Shown: positions 49,340-58,857, counted from the stretch's first letter. The stretch: DNA of 64,000 bases from Sphingobium sp. CECT 9361 (GCF_918741285.1 NZ_CAKKNC010000005.1:1-64000), one strand, 5' to 3'. Program-made: numbers and translations. The notes: generated by a model not told the origin, from the sequence alone.

Positions 49340-49355
49340 TGATAGCGTTAACTTT
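49340..49355 (+). promoter_or_regulatory. LacI-type operator between lacI-2 and the ExuT-like transporter
   Basis: TGATAGCGTTAACTTT matches TGGTAACGTTAACTTT before TonB receptor 2 in 14 of 16 positions. It is 12 bases before the transporter's start and 145 bases before lacI-2. Confidence 0.5.
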
Positions 49356-49366
49356 AGGTTCGGTCA

Positions 49367-50608
49367 TTGAGTAAATTTCGCCATATCCGCTGGACCATCA
49401 TCGGCCTGTTCGCAATGGCGATGACGATAAATTATCTGACACGCAGCGTATTGGGCGTCGCAGCGCCGACGATGATGGCGGAGCAGGGGATCACCTCCGA
49501 ACAATATTCCTGGATTACCGGCGCGTTCCAGATCGGCATCATGTTCCAACCGGTGGCGGGCTATCTGCTCGACATCACCGGGATACGCTATGGCTTCAGC
49601 TTCCTCGTCGTCGCTTGGTCGCTCATTACTATGGCGCACGGGCTGGTGAGTGGATGGCTGGGCTTCATGGCGCTGCGCGGTGCGCTGGGCGTGGTTGAAG
49701 GCGGGGCGCAACCGGCGGGTATGAAACTGGTCTCGCAGTGGTTTCCCGCGCGCGAGCGAGGCACGGCTGGCGGATTATACCAGATTGGTGCATCGCTGGG
49801 AGCGGTCGCCGCACCGCCGCTGGTGGCGTGGGCCGTACTCAACCACAGCTGGCGCGCGGCCTTTTTCGTCGCGGGCGGATTGGGGTTGTTCTGGCTGCTG
49901 CTCTGGCTGTTCTGGTATCAATCGCCGACACGGCACCGGGCCATATCCGGGCAGGAGCGGGACATGATAGCCGATGGGCAGGAAACCCGGTTGACCCGCA
50001 GCTTCGGGCGCCCCAAGCTTCGTTCCATGCTCGGCCGCCGCGATATGTGGGGCATAGCGCTGCCGCGTTTTCTGGCGGACCCGGTTTGGGGGATGCTGTC
50101 GCTCTGGATGCCGCTCTATCTGGTGCAGGTACGCCATTTCGACATACAGCAGATTGCGCTGTTCGCCTGGCTGCCTTTTCTGGCGGCGGACCTGGGGTGT
50201 TTGGCAGGGCCTGCGGTCGTCGCATGGCTTCAGCGGCGCGGTGTTCACCTGATCGATGCGCGGCGTTGGGCGTTCACCCTAGGTGCGCTGCTGATGGGCA
50301 GCATGATGTTCGTCGGTATGGTGGAAAGCGCCATGGTCGCCATCGCGCTCCTATGCGTCGCCGGGTTCGCGCACCAGACGCTGTCGGTCACGGTCATCAC
50401 CATGGCGGCGGACCTGTTCCCACAAAATGAAGTGGGCACGGCGACCGGGATCGCTGGCATGGCCGCTAATCTGGGCGTTCTCATCTTCACCCTTCTGCTG
50501 GGCAGCTTGGTCGATCAGGTCGGCTACGGGCCCTTTTTCATCCTGCTCGGGCTGCTCGACTTTGTCGGCGCGGCCATACTTTGGACCTTGGTGCGAAAGA
50601 CTGCATGA
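49367..50608 (+). CDS. MFS transporter, anion:cation symporter (ExuT/hexuronate type)
   Basis: This 413-residue membrane protein has 12 predicted helices. It begins MSKFRHIRWTIIGLFAMAMT with INYLTRSVLGVAAPTMMAEQ, the ACS-family first-helix motif. It continues QYSWITGAFQIGIMFQPVAG, WFPARERGTAGGLYQIGASL and LGVLIFTLLLGSLVDQVGYG. Relatives import hexuronates or sugar acids. Here it is followed (ATGA overlap) by a cytoplasmic GH43, so it may bring in aldobiouronates or short xylo-oligosaccharides. The start is a TTG at 49367; no better ATG keeps helix 1. An operator lies directly upstream. Confidence 0.85.
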   Translation: MSKFRHIRWTIIGLFAMAMTINYLTRSVLGVAAPTMMAEQGITSEQYSWITGAFQIGIMFQPVAGYLLDITGIRYGFSFLVVAWSLITMAHGLVSGWLGFMALRGALGVVEGGAQPAGMKLVSQWFPARERGTAGGLYQIGASLGAVAAPPLVAWAVLNHSWRAAFFVAGGLGLFWLLLWLFWYQSPTRHRAISGQERDMIADGQETRLTRSFGRPKLRSMLGRRDMWGIALPRFLADPVWGMLSLWMPLYLVQVRHFDIQQIALFAWLPFLAADLGCLAGPAVVAWLQRRGVHLIDARRWAFTLGALLMGSMMFVGMVESAMVAIALLCVAGFAHQTLSVTVITMAADLFPQNEVGTATGIAGMAANLGVLIFTLLLGSLVDQVGYGPFFILLGLLDFVGAAILWTLVRKTA

Positions 50609-52224
50609 CCCCGATTCTCAATCCCATTTTGCGCGGTTTCAATCCTGACCCGTCGATAGTGCGCGTCGGCGCCGACTATTATGTCGCGACCTCGACATTC
50701 GAATGGTATCCGGGCGTTCAGATTCACCATTCGCGCGATTTGAAGAACTGGCGGCTGGTCACGCGCCCGCTGCGTCGTGCGTCGCAGCTCGACATGCGCG
50801 GCAATCCTGACTCCTGCGGCGTATGGGCGCCAGACATTAGCCATGCGGGCGGTCGGTTCCACCTGATCTATACCGACGTCAAACGCTATGGTCGCACGAC
50901 CCAGCGGGACCGGTCCGAAGTGTCATTGCGGGACTTCCATAATTATTGGGTCTGGAGCGACACAATCGACGGGGACTGGTCCGACCCCGTCCATCTCAAC
51001 AGCAGCGGGTTTGATCCAGCGCTGTTTCACGATGATGACGGGCGTAGCTGGCTGCTCAACATGCTGTGGGATCACCGCCCGGGCCATCGGCGCTTTGGCG
51101 GCATCGTTATACAGGAAATGGACTTGCGCACTGGCCGCCTCATCGGGGAGCGCCGCAAGATTTTCGACGGTAGCGACCTGGGCTTCACCGAAGGGCCGCA
51201 TTTGTACAAGCGGGATGGCTGGTATCATATGCTGGTGGCTGAGGGCGGAACAGGGCGTGGTCATGCCGTGGTGATGGCTCGGTCACGGTCGCTGTTCGGT
51301 CCCTATGACCTGCACCCCGACGGACCGGTACTCACCGCGCGCGATAGCCCGACTTCGGTCCTGACGCGCGCGGGTCATGGCGACGTGGTGGAAACGCCGG
51401 AGGGCGACCCGTGGATGGTCTATCTATGTGGACGCCCGCTGCCTGTGGCTGACTGCTGTATATTGGGGCGGGAGACGGCCATTCAGCCGATGCGCTGGTG
51501 CGATGATGGCTGGCTACGTACGGTGGACGGCAGCGGCGCGCCGGTGGAAGCCATTGGCGACCAAGCAAAAGACCGTGAGCCGTGTCCACCTGTCGATGAT
51601 CGGGAGGATTTCGACGCGGACGTGTTGCCGCCCGTTTTCCAATGGCTACGAACGCCCTTTCCGGAGCAAATTTTTTCGGTGGCCCAGCGGCCGGGACATC
51701 TGCGCCTGTTCGGGCGCGAGTCCGTCGGTAGCCAGTTCACCCAGTCGCTTGTGGCCCGGAGGCAAGGCGAATGGCGGTTCACCGCCGAAACGGTAATGGA
51801 TTTCACCCCGAACAGCTTTCAGCAATCGGCGGGGCTCATCCATTATTACAACAGCACCAAGTTTCACTATCTGCATGTAACCACCGACGACCACGGCAGC
51901 CCGATTTTGCAAGTCCTGTCTGTTTTGCCGGACGAAAGTCGCGCCAGTGCTTGTACCGCTCCCATTGCTATCGGGGTTGGCCCCATCCACCTGCGGCTGG
52001 ACGTCGATCACGCGGCGATGCGCTTTTTCTATCGCATGGCTACGGACGATGCGTGGACGGCGGTGCCCGGCGATTTTGACGCGAGTATCCTGTCGGATGA
52101 AGCGACGCTGCCCTATCTTCCCAACTTCACCGGCGCGTTCGTCGGTGTCGCCTGCCAGGATATGGCGGGGCAGGGGATCGTAGCTGACTTCGATTATTTC
52201 CACTATGCCGAGCGGGTTGGGTGA
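50605..52224 (+). CDS. Cytoplasmic GH43 beta-xylosidase (XynB type)
   Basis: This 539-residue enzyme has no signal peptide, unlike the other GH43 proteins here. The propeller has NPILRGFNPDPSIVRVGADY (Asp15), SSGFDPALFHDDDG (Asp137) and FTEGPHLYKRDGWYHM (Glu196). The C-terminal sandwich follows a PPVFQWLRTPF segment, as in XynB beta-xylosidases of GH43 subfamily 11. It should cleave imported xylo-oligosaccharides to xylose. The ATG overlaps the stop of the ExuT-like transporter, so import and cleavage are coupled. The stop lies 12 bases from the convergent DUF3422 gene. Confidence 0.9.
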   Translation: MTPILNPILRGFNPDPSIVRVGADYYVATSTFEWYPGVQIHHSRDLKNWRLVTRPLRRASQLDMRGNPDSCGVWAPDISHAGGRFHLIYTDVKRYGRTTQRDRSEVSLRDFHNYWVWSDTIDGDWSDPVHLNSSGFDPALFHDDDGRSWLLNMLWDHRPGHRRFGGIVIQEMDLRTGRLIGERRKIFDGSDLGFTEGPHLYKRDGWYHMLVAEGGTGRGHAVVMARSRSLFGPYDLHPDGPVLTARDSPTSVLTRAGHGDVVETPEGDPWMVYLCGRPLPVADCCILGRETAIQPMRWCDDGWLRTVDGSGAPVEAIGDQAKDREPCPPVDDREDFDADVLPPVFQWLRTPFPEQIFSVAQRPGHLRLFGRESVGSQFTQSLVARRQGEWRFTAETVMDFTPNSFQQSAGLIHYYNSTKFHYLHVTTDDHGSPILQVLSVLPDESRASACTAPIAIGVGPIHLRLDVDHAAMRFFYRMATDDAWTAVPGDFDASILSDEATLPYLPNFTGAFVGVACQDMAGQGIVADFDYFHYAERVG

Positions 52225-52236
52225 GCGAAGCTGTCG

Positions 52237-53526
52237 TTAGCGCCGCTTCACTTTTCGGATAGCACGAATAGCCAGCCACACGATCAGGATCGTCACCGGT
52301 ATTACGGCAATGTCGATCGAGGCGGGTATATGCGCACCTTGATGATCCAGCGCGTCTTTCAGGTAATGCCACAGGCCGACGGCATAGTAGCTGACTGCGA
52401 CAACCGACAGCCCCTCCACCGTATGCTGCAGGCGTAGCTGCAGCCCTGTCCGGCGATCCATCGACGCCAGCAGATCGCGATTGCGCCGTGCAAGCGCCGT
52501 GTCGACCAATGTGCGTAGCAACGCGCTAGTCCATGCCACGCGCTGCGACAGGTCATTGAGCCGACGGGTGAAGGCATCGCAAGTGCGCATGGCCGGCAGC
52601 AGCCTGCGCTCGGTAAAATCGTCCAGCGACCTGTAACCGCGCACCGGCACCACCGACAGGCGCCGGATCCGATCGAGGCACAATTCGGCATAGGCCTGCG
52701 TTGCGCTCATTCGATAGCGCGTTTCGGCAATGATCTGCGCCAGCGTCGCGCTTAGCGAGGACAGATCCTCCAGTGCCGTGTCGGCATCGGCGTCCTTCTC
52801 CGCCAGGCGGGCGGTAAGCACAGTAAGCCGCTGTTCGAGAGCGGTCAGGGTTGGTGTGGCGGCCTGCGCCGTCGGCAGGCCCAGAAGCGCCATTTTTCGA
52901 TAATTGCCAAGTTCCAGCAACCGCTGGACGAGTTGGGAGGTTTCCGCGCCCTCCAGCCCCTTGTCCTGAATAAGCAGCCGTCCAAAGCCGTCTTGATGCA
53001 ACCTGAAATCGCTCCAGATCCTGGCGCGTCCATGAGCGACATCGGATATGATCAGGTCGTCCATAGCGAAATTGTCTTCGATGGCATCGTCCGTCGGACT
53101 TTCAGCGATCAGGCTGATGTGGCTTGACCGGATTATGCGCCCCGGAAGGGCATCTATCCAGTTGGCTACAGCCTCGAAGAGTCCCAGGTCGAACAGGGGG
53201 CCGTCGGATATTTCCGAAATAAAGCTGTACGTCACAAACTCGGTATGCCGCTCCCACGACAGACTGAGCGCCCCCAACCGGCAGGTCATGAACCGGTCGG
53301 ACTCTGCAAATGCAATATCATGGGCCGCCAGCAAGCGGGCCAGACTTTCAGCAGCATCCCGTGCTTCTTCCTGATCGACCAGGAATACGAACTGCAACGC
53401 CTGCGTGGGTGCAGAAAGGGGAGTCATTTTACGCGCATGCATCTCGCGCGAGAGCGAGGCGCGTAACGGATGGCTTCGGCGCACCCATGCCGAAAACTGG
53501 GGGGCCGCCTGTTCGTGCGTGCTCAT
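52237..53526 (-). CDS. DUF3422 membrane protein
   Basis: This 429-residue protein shows DUF3422 hallmarks: HPLRASLSREMHARKM and APTQALQFVFLVDQEEA near the start and LSWERHTEFVTYSFI. A long alpha-helical middle (LTALEQRLTVLTARLAEKDA) is coiled-coil-like. The end has two hydrophobic helices: LSVVAVSYYAVGLWHYLKDA and SIDIAVIPVTILIVWLAIRAI, followed by a basic tail KVKRR. The first 32 residues of the longest frame are spurious; ATG 53526 fits the family start. Its gene follows the pentonate dehydratase by 22 bases on the same strand, suggesting co-transcription. The role is unknown; the ends suggest a cytoplasmic domain on the inner membrane. Confidence 0.88.
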   Translation of the reverse strand: MSTHEQAAPQFSAWVRRSHPLRASLSREMHARKMTPLSAPTQALQFVFLVDQEEARDAAESLARLLAAHDIAFAESDRFMTCRLGALSLSWERHTEFVTYSFISEISDGPLFDLGLFEAVANWIDALPGRIIRSSHISLIAESPTDDAIEDNFAMDDLIISDVAHGRARIWSDFRLHQDGFGRLLIQDKGLEGAETSQLVQRLLELGNYRKMALLGLPTAQAATPTLTALEQRLTVLTARLAEKDADADTALEDLSSLSATLAQIIAETRYRMSATQAYAELCLDRIRRLSVVPVRGYRSLDDFTERRLLPAMRTCDAFTRRLNDLSQRVAWTSALLRTLVDTALARRNRDLLASMDRRTGLQLRLQHTVEGLSVVAVSYYAVGLWHYLKDALDHQGAHIPASIDIAVIPVTILIVWLAIRAIRKVKRR

Positions 53527-53548
53527 GGCCAGGCGGTCCCCCGTCACC

Positions 53549-55357
53549 CTAGTGATTGTCGCGCGGAAGCCCCATCGTTTGGGCGATGCGCTGGAATTTC
53601 TCCGCGCCTTCCAGAATGGCACCGGTGTTCATCTGGCCTACCACCTCACGCTGCATCTTTTGCCATGGGGTCTGGGAGGCGGGATAAGGATAGCCCCCGG
53701 CATCCACCAGCGCCTGCCGCCTTGCGGCCAGTTGTGCGTCGTCGATCAGAACGTTGACCGTGCAGGTGTTAAGGTCGATGCGGACCCGATCCCCAGTCCT
53801 GAGCAGCGCAAGTCCTCCCATCGCTGCAGCTTCCGGTGATGCGTTGAGAATCGATGGCGAACCCGAGGTGCCCGACTGGCGCCCGTCGCCGATGCAGGGC
53901 AGGGCATGCACACCTTCGCGGATCAGATAGGCGGGCGGGCGCATATTCACCACTTCTGCGGCACCCGGATAGCCCACCGGCCCCGCGCCCCGCATGAACA
54001 TCAGCGTTTCCGTCGTTATGTTCATCGCCGGATCGTCGATCTTGTGATGATAATCTTCGGGTCCGTCGAACACTATCGCCGGCCCTTCGAACGCATTAGG
54101 ATCGTTAGGATTGTCGAGATAGCGAGCGCGGAATTCGTTCGAAATGACGCTGGTCTTCATGATCGCGGCATCGAAGAGGTTTCCCGACAGCACAATGAAA
54201 CCGGCGTCGGTCACGAGCGGTTGGTCGAACGGGCGGATGACTCGTTCGTCCTCTATTTCGACGCCCCGGCAATTATCGCCCATCGTGCGGCCATTGACGG
54301 TCATAGCGCCTTCCTGAATCAAACCTTGGCGCATCAACTGGCTGACCACGGCGGGAACGCCACCGGCGTGATAATAATCCTCACCCAGATATTCGCCCGC
54401 GGGTTGCAGGTTCACAAGCAGCGGAACCTTGTGCCCGTGTGTCTGCCAGTCCTGCAACGCCAGATCGGTCCCCATATGGCGGGCGATAGCAGCCAAGTGG
54501 ATCGGCGCGTTGGTCGACCCGCCGATTGCCGAATTGACGGCGATGGCGTTCAAAAAGGCGTCGCGCGTCATGATGTCGGAGGGTTTGAGATCCTCATGCA
54601 CCATTTCGACGATCCGCTTGCCAGTGCGCCAAGCGGCTTCAGCGCGGTCGCGATAGGGGGCTGGGATAACCGCCGAACCGGGGAGCATCATGCCCAGCGC
54701 TTCGGCGAGCGAGTTCATCGTCGAGGCCGTACCCATGGTGTTGCAATAGCCGGTAGAGGGGGCCGAAGAGGCCACAAGCTTGATAAAGCCGGCGTCGTCA
54801 ATTTCACCGGCGGCCAGCATTTCGCGCGCCTTCCACACGATGGTGCCGGACCCAGTACGTTCGCCCTTGAACCAACCGTTCAGCATGGGGCCGACCGAAA
54901 GTGCGATGGCCGGGATGTTCACCGTAGCGGCGGCCATCAACATGGCAGGCGTCGTCTTGTCGCAACCCGTGGTTAACACCACGCCATCCAGCGGATAGCC
55001 ATAAAGCAGTTCCACCAGGCCCAGATAGGACAGGTTGCGATCAAGCCCGGCGGTGGGGCGCTTGCCGGTTTCCTGGATCGGATGAACCGGGAATTCCAGC
55101 GCTATGCCGCCCATATCGCGAATGCCCTCGCGCACGCGCTCTGCCAGTACCAGATGATGCCGGTTGCACGGCGACAGGTCAGAACCCGACTGGGCGATGC
55201 CAATGATCGGCTTGCCCGATTGTAATTCCTCAAGGCTAAGGCCGAAGTTGAGATAACGCTCCAGATAAAGCGCCGTCATGTCGATATTGTCCGGATTGTC
55301 GAACCAGGCGCGCGAGCGGAGTTTGCGATCCGAAGCGGGTGAAGATGTGTCGGTCAT
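53549..55357 (-). CDS. xylD: Sugar-acid (D-xylonate/L-arabonate) dehydratase, IlvD/EDD family
   Basis: This 602-residue Fe-S dehydratase resembles Caulobacter XylD over its whole length, starting [20 protein letters not shown]. Candidate [2Fe-2S] ligands are Cys64 ([10 protein letters not shown]), Cys132 ([10 protein letters not shown]) and Cys205 ([13 protein letters not shown]). The Mg2+-binding Lys lies in the [10 protein letters not shown] region. It removes water from D-xylonate or L-arabonate to give 2-keto-3-deoxypentonate in the cytoplasm. It follows galM by 11 bases and precedes DUF3422, so the three form an operon. It is the only such dehydratase in the window and so probably serves both the xyl and the ara cluster. 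Confidence 0.92.
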   Translation of the reverse strand: MTDTSSPASDRKLRSRAWFDNPDNIDMTALYLERYLNFGLSLEELQSGKPIIGIAQSGSDLSPCNRHHLVLAERVREGIRDMGGIALEFPVHPIQETGKRPTAGLDRNLSYLGLVELLYGYPLDGVVLTTGCDKTTPAMLMAAATVNIPAIALSVGPMLNGWFKGERTGSGTIVWKAREMLAAGEIDDAGFIKLVASSAPSTGYCNTMGTASTMNSLAEALGMMLPGSAVIPAPYRDRAEAAWRTGKRIVEMVHEDLKPSDIMTRDAFLNAIAVNSAIGGSTNAPIHLAAIARHMGTDLALQDWQTHGHKVPLLVNLQPAGEYLGEDYYHAGGVPAVVSQLMRQGLIQEGAMTVNGRTMGDNCRGVEIEDERVIRPFDQPLVTDAGFIVLSGNLFDAAIMKTSVISNEFRARYLDNPNDPNAFEGPAIVFDGPEDYHHKIDDPAMNITTETLMFMRGAGPVGYPGAAEVVNMRPPAYLIREGVHALPCIGDGRQSGTSGSPSILNASPEAAAMGGLALLRTGDRVRIDLNTCTVNVLIDDAQLAARRQALVDAGGYPYPASQTPWQKMQREVVGQMNTGAILEGAEKFQRIAQTMGLPRDNH

Positions 55358-55368
55358 GAGAGGTCCCG

Positions 55369-56532
55369 TCAGGGGTGAGTGGACAGGCGATAGACCATGA
55401 CATGCCGGTAAGGCTTGCCGGGATCGACGCGGGCGGAAATGAAAGCGGGCTTGTTCGGGGCGTCAGGGAATTTCTGCGGCTCCAATGCGATGCCATCGCC
55501 CATGCGATAGAGGTGACCGTGCTTGCCGATATACGACCCGTCCAGGAAATTGCCGGTGTAGAACTGAACCCCCGGTTCGGTCGTGAGCACTTCCAGAACG
55601 CGGCCAGAAACCGGGTCTTCCAGCTTCGCAGCAAGCTCAGGAGCCTTGGTGAGACCCTTGTCGAGCGCGAAATTGTGGTCGTAACCCTGCCCGAAGCGAA
55701 TCTGTTCGTCGCGGCCATCGCGTATGCCATCAGCGACACGACGACCGCTGCGGAAATCGAACACCGTACCTTCTACGGAGCGTAGTTCGCCGGTCGGGAT
55801 CAGGTTGGCATTGACCGGGGTGTAGGCTTTTGCCGGGATCGTCAGCAGATGGCCGGTCGCGCCGTCCGACGATCCTTCGCCTGCGAGATTGAAGATCGCG
55901 TGATTGGTCATGTTGACGACCGTCGACTTGCTCGCCTTCGCGTCGAAGGCGATCGTCAGCGCACCTGCTTCATCCAAAGAATAGGTTACCGTGGTGTCCA
56001 GCTTGCCAGGGTAGCCCGAATCGCCGTCCGGGCTGCTATACGACAGGATGACGCTGGCGGTGGGACCCCTCTTGATCGACGTCACAGTCCAGGCGACCTT
56101 GTCGAAGCCCTTGGCGCCGCCATGGAGCGAATTGGTCTTGTCGTTGAGCGGCAATTGATAGCTCTTGCCGTCGAGCGTGAAGCTGCCACCAGCAATGCGA
56201 TTGGCATAGCGGCCAACGGTGACGCCGAAATAATTGGGCCGATCTACGTAGGACGAGAGGTCGTCATAGCCCAGCGTCACATCGGCAAGCTTGCCGTTTT
56301 TGTCCGGCGCGATGAGCGCTTGCAGCGTTGCGCCATAGGTGAGGATTTTCGCGGAAACGCCATGACCGTTCGAAAGCGTGATCGTTTCGATGTTCGTGCC
56401 ATCCGCGAGCGTTCCTGCCGGCGTGCGTGTTGCCTCAGTAGCCATGGCTGGACAGCCTACTGCTATTGCCAATATGAAACAGACCGCGCCTAAACAATTG
56501 ACCGCTCCATGTGTCCGATGTCCCTTTTGCAT
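55369..56532 (-). CDS. galM: Aldose 1-epimerase (galactose mutarotase), exported
   Basis: This 387-residue enzyme has a signal peptide ([20 protein letters not shown], then AMA), so it acts in the periplasm. GalM blocks are [73 protein letters not shown] (the catalytic His) and a late FALDKG region. It interconverts alpha and beta anomers of released sugars. It leads the galM-dehydratase-DUF3422 operon and diverges from the FucP-like permease. The control region between them (56533-56675) holds an inverted repeat. Confidence 0.92.
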   Translation of the reverse strand: MQKGHRTHGAVNCLGAVCFILAIAVGCPAMATEATRTPAGTLADGTNIETITLSNGHGVSAKILTYGATLQALIAPDKNGKLADVTLGYDDLSSYVDRPNYFGVTVGRYANRIAGGSFTLDGKSYQLPLNDKTNSLHGGAKGFDKVAWTVTSIKRGPTASVILSYSSPDGDSGYPGKLDTTVTYSLDEAGALTIAFDAKASKSTVVNMTNHAIFNLAGEGSSDGATGHLLTIPAKAYTPVNANLIPTGELRSVEGTVFDFRSGRRVADGIRDGRDEQIRFGQGYDHNFALDKGLTKAPELAAKLEDPVSGRVLEVLTTEPGVQFYTGNFLDGSYIGKHGHLYRMGDGIALEPQKFPDAPNKPAFISARVDPGKPYRHVMVYRLSTHP

Positions 56533-56583
56533 TCCTCGCCTTTCTCATTTTCGCTACCTGCAGACGCTATCTACTTGCATATA

Positions 56584-56594
56584 TAGTCCGACTA
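56584..56594. promoter_or_regulatory. Palindrome TAGTCCGACTA in the galM/permease divergent region
   Basis: This 11-base odd palindrome (arms TAGTC and GACTA) sits between the galM start (56532) and the permease start (56676). It resembles the TGTCGGAGTAAT sites near the GntR gene and the GH127 gene, and FadR/FCD-type GntR proteins often bind T-x-GTC/GAC-x-A palindromes. Confidence 0.45.
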
Positions 56595-56675
56595 ATTAAA
56601 AAAGCGCAACCCGTGTCGGGACGGCCGATCAATGAAGCTGAGCCACGACCGGTGAAACCTCTGGAGAAGGGTGAC

Positions 56676-57983
56676 ATGGCTACACCGATTTCGTCTTCCG
56701 TTACCGGGGCTGTCGCACCCGGCGAGGCACGCACCAGCTATGGGCCGGCGCTGACGCTGCTCGCCAGCTTGTTCTTTATGTGGGGGTTCATTACCGTCAT
56801 TAATAACACGCTGCTGCCGCATCTGCGCAGCGTGTTCGACCTGAATTATACGCAGACCACGCTGATTGAATCGGTGTGGTTCATCGCCTATTTCGTGGCT
56901 TCGATTCCGGCGGCCAAACTGATCGAGCGGATCGGATATCAGATGTCGCTTGTCGTAGGCCTGCTCATCATGGCAGCGGGAGCATTGGGCATGGTGTTGG
57001 CGGCCAGCCTTCCGTCCTATGGCGTGACGCTCGTCATGCTGTTCGTGATCGCCAGCGGAATCACGCTGTTGCAAGTGGCCGCCAACCCTTATGTCGCGGT
57101 GATCGGTTCGCCCGAAACGGCATCGTCTCGCCTTAACCTGGTTCAGGCACTCAATTCCGCTGGCACGATGCTGGCGCCGCTATTCGGCGCGTATCTGATC
57201 CTTGGCAGGTCTAAGGGTGGCACGTCGCAAGCGGGCACGGTACTGACGCAGGCGGAGCGCCTGGCGGACGCGCAGTCGGTCATCCTACCCTATGTGCTGG
57301 TGGCGATCGTGCTCGTGATACTGGCTGCAGTCATCGCCCGCTTCCCACTGCCTGCCATGGGAGCTGCGACCAAGCGCATGGCCAAGCAGGAGCGCAAGCA
57401 GCATTCGCTGTGGAAGCATCGCAATCTGGTGTTCGGCGTACCGGCCATCTTCATCTACCTGATTGCCGAGATCGGTGTCGCCAACCTGTTCGTGAATTTT
57501 GTGAGCCAGCCGGAAATCGCCAATCTGACTGCCGAACAGGCCGGGCGATATCTGACCTTCCTGTGGGGGGGCATGATGATTGGCCGTTTTGCGGGTTCCG
57601 CAATCATGCAGAAAATTGCAGCCGAAACCGTGTTAGCGGTCTTCTCGATCGGCGCGTTCATCGTCATGCTCGTGACGGTGTTCACTACGGGCCCGGTTGC
57701 GATGTGGTCGCTGATACTGGTTGGCCTGTTCCATTCGATCATGTTCCCGACCATCTTCACGCTTGGCATCAAGGGTCTTGGGCCGCTGACCGAGGAAGGG
57801 TCGGGCTTGCTGATCATGGCGATTGCCGGTGGTGCGCTGGTCGTGGTGCAGGGCAAGCTTGCCGACATGTTCGGTTTGCAATGGTCGTTCCTGCTGACGG
57901 CTGCGTGCGAGCTTTATGTGCTGTTCTACGCGTTATGGGGCTCACGCATTACAGAGGCACTGCCGGAGCAGCATCCCGAGTAA
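56676..57983 (+). CDS. FucP-type sugar:proton symporter (MFS)
   Basis: This 435-residue membrane protein has the FucP/glucose-galactose transporter fold. Helix 1 is ASLFFMWGFITVINNTLLPH, followed by VFDLNYTQTTLIESVWFIAY and LLQVAANPYVAVIGSPETAS, whose Asn and Pro are typical. It imports L-fucose, L-arabinose, galactose or glucose. I chose ATG 56676 because GGAGAAGGG lies 5 bases upstream; a longer frame from 56511 adds 55 residues without family similarity. Its neighbours are a pentose-oxidising cluster on one side and galM on the other, so arabinose is a good guess. The GntR gene is convergent, 5 bases beyond its stop. Confidence 0.88.
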   Translation: MATPISSSVTGAVAPGEARTSYGPALTLLASLFFMWGFITVINNTLLPHLRSVFDLNYTQTTLIESVWFIAYFVASIPAAKLIERIGYQMSLVVGLLIMAAGALGMVLAASLPSYGVTLVMLFVIASGITLLQVAANPYVAVIGSPETASSRLNLVQALNSAGTMLAPLFGAYLILGRSKGGTSQAGTVLTQAERLADAQSVILPYVLVAIVLVILAAVIARFPLPAMGAATKRMAKQERKQHSLWKHRNLVFGVPAIFIYLIAEIGVANLFVNFVSQPEIANLTAEQAGRYLTFLWGGMMIGRFAGSAIMQKIAAETVLAVFSIGAFIVMLVTVFTTGPVAMWSLILVGLFHSIMFPTIFTLGIKGLGPLTEEGSGLLIMAIAGGALVVVQGKLADMFGLQWSFLLTAACELYVLFYALWGSRITEALPEQHPE

Positions 57984-57987
57984 TTGC

Positions 57988-58749
57988 CTAGCCTTTCATG
58001 GCGCTGCGGGTATCTTCAAGCGCCAGGTGGACTAGCTCACTCATCGCCTCGCTCGCTGCTGCGCCATCGCTGGCGGCGATAGCATCATAGACGCGGACAT
58101 GGTCGGGAATTGGGTTGCGGGGCAGGGCGCGCGAACGTTGCTTGAATTGAGTGGTCCAATTGACCGCGGCGCCAATGCTGGCGTTCAAAACAAGCAGGGC
58201 CTCGTTGCGGGTCGCCTGCAGGATTGCGTTGTGGAAATCGCGGTCGGCGGCGCGGCCGGCTTCGGTCGCGAGCGTATGGCGGCGCATGGCAGCGAGCGCG
58301 TCCTTCATGATTTTCAGGTCGTTGCGATCGCGACGTTCGGCGGCGAGCCGCGCAGCGGCAGGCTCAACGATCGCGCGCAACTCGAACAGGCTACGGACGA
58401 ATTCGATATCGGGTTCACCTGCGAATGCCCATGCAAGAACGTCGGGATCGAGCAGGTTCCAACGATTGCGCGGCAAGATGCGGGTGCCAGCCTTCGGACG
58501 GCTTTCGACCAAGCCCTTTGCGGTCAGTACCTGAACGGCCTCGCGATAGGCGCTGCGCGATACTTCCAGTTCTTCTGCAAAAGCGACTTCGCCCGACAGA
58601 ATGTCGCCGGGGGCATATTGGCCCGACAGGATCGCCAGACCCAGCTTGTGGACAAGGGAACCATGTAAGCGGCGGCCTGGACCGCGTGGCGCGCTCTTGG
58701 CTTTCGCCTCGCCGTCGGTCTTTACTTCAATTGCCTTGGCATTCGTCAT
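57988..58749 (-). CDS. GntR-family regulator (FadR/FCD type)
   Basis: This 253-residue protein has an N-terminal winged helix (ILSGQYAPGDILSGEVAFAE, SRSAYREAVQVLTAKGLVES, RPKAGTRI) and a C-terminal FCD ligand domain (FELRAIVEPAAARLAAERRD, RDFHNAILQATRNEALLVLN with metal-binding His/Asp). The first 27 residues are a basic, disordered tail. It is divergent from the semialdehyde dehydrogenase gene and is likely the local repressor of this cluster, responding to a sugar acid or keto acid. Its probable site lies in the gap (58834-58845). Confidence 0.9.
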   Translation of the reverse strand: MTNAKAIEVKTDGEAKAKSAPRGPGRRLHGSLVHKLGLAILSGQYAPGDILSGEVAFAEELEVSRSAYREAVQVLTAKGLVESRPKAGTRILPRNRWNLLDPDVLAWAFAGEPDIEFVRSLFELRAIVEPAAARLAAERRDRNDLKIMKDALAAMRRHTLATEAGRAADRDFHNAILQATRNEALLVLNASIGAAVNWTTQFKQRSRALPRNPIPDHVRVYDAIAASDGAAASEAMSELVHLALEDTRSAMKG

Positions 58750-58833
58750 GAACGTCGACCTCCGTCCTGACTCCTAACAGGCGTGACCAAATCACGAAAC
58801 GACAAACATTGCCTTCCGCGTCGTGTCGCATTA

Positions 58834-58845
58834 TGTCGGAGTAAT
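58834..58845. promoter_or_regulatory. Candidate GntR site TGTCGGAGTAAT before the semialdehyde dehydrogenase
   Basis: It lies 12 bases before the ATG at 58858, inside the 108-base gap with the divergent GntR gene. The same 12 bases occur at 10689-10700 before GH127, and a related palindrome is at 56584-56594. Confidence 0.4.
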
Positions 58846-58857
58846 AAGGAGTAACCC

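Noticed and set aside
53906..54976. 356-codon plus-strand frame opposite the sugar-acid dehydratase
   Set aside because: Antisense shadow; the dehydratase on the minus strand keeps all three Fe-S cysteines.
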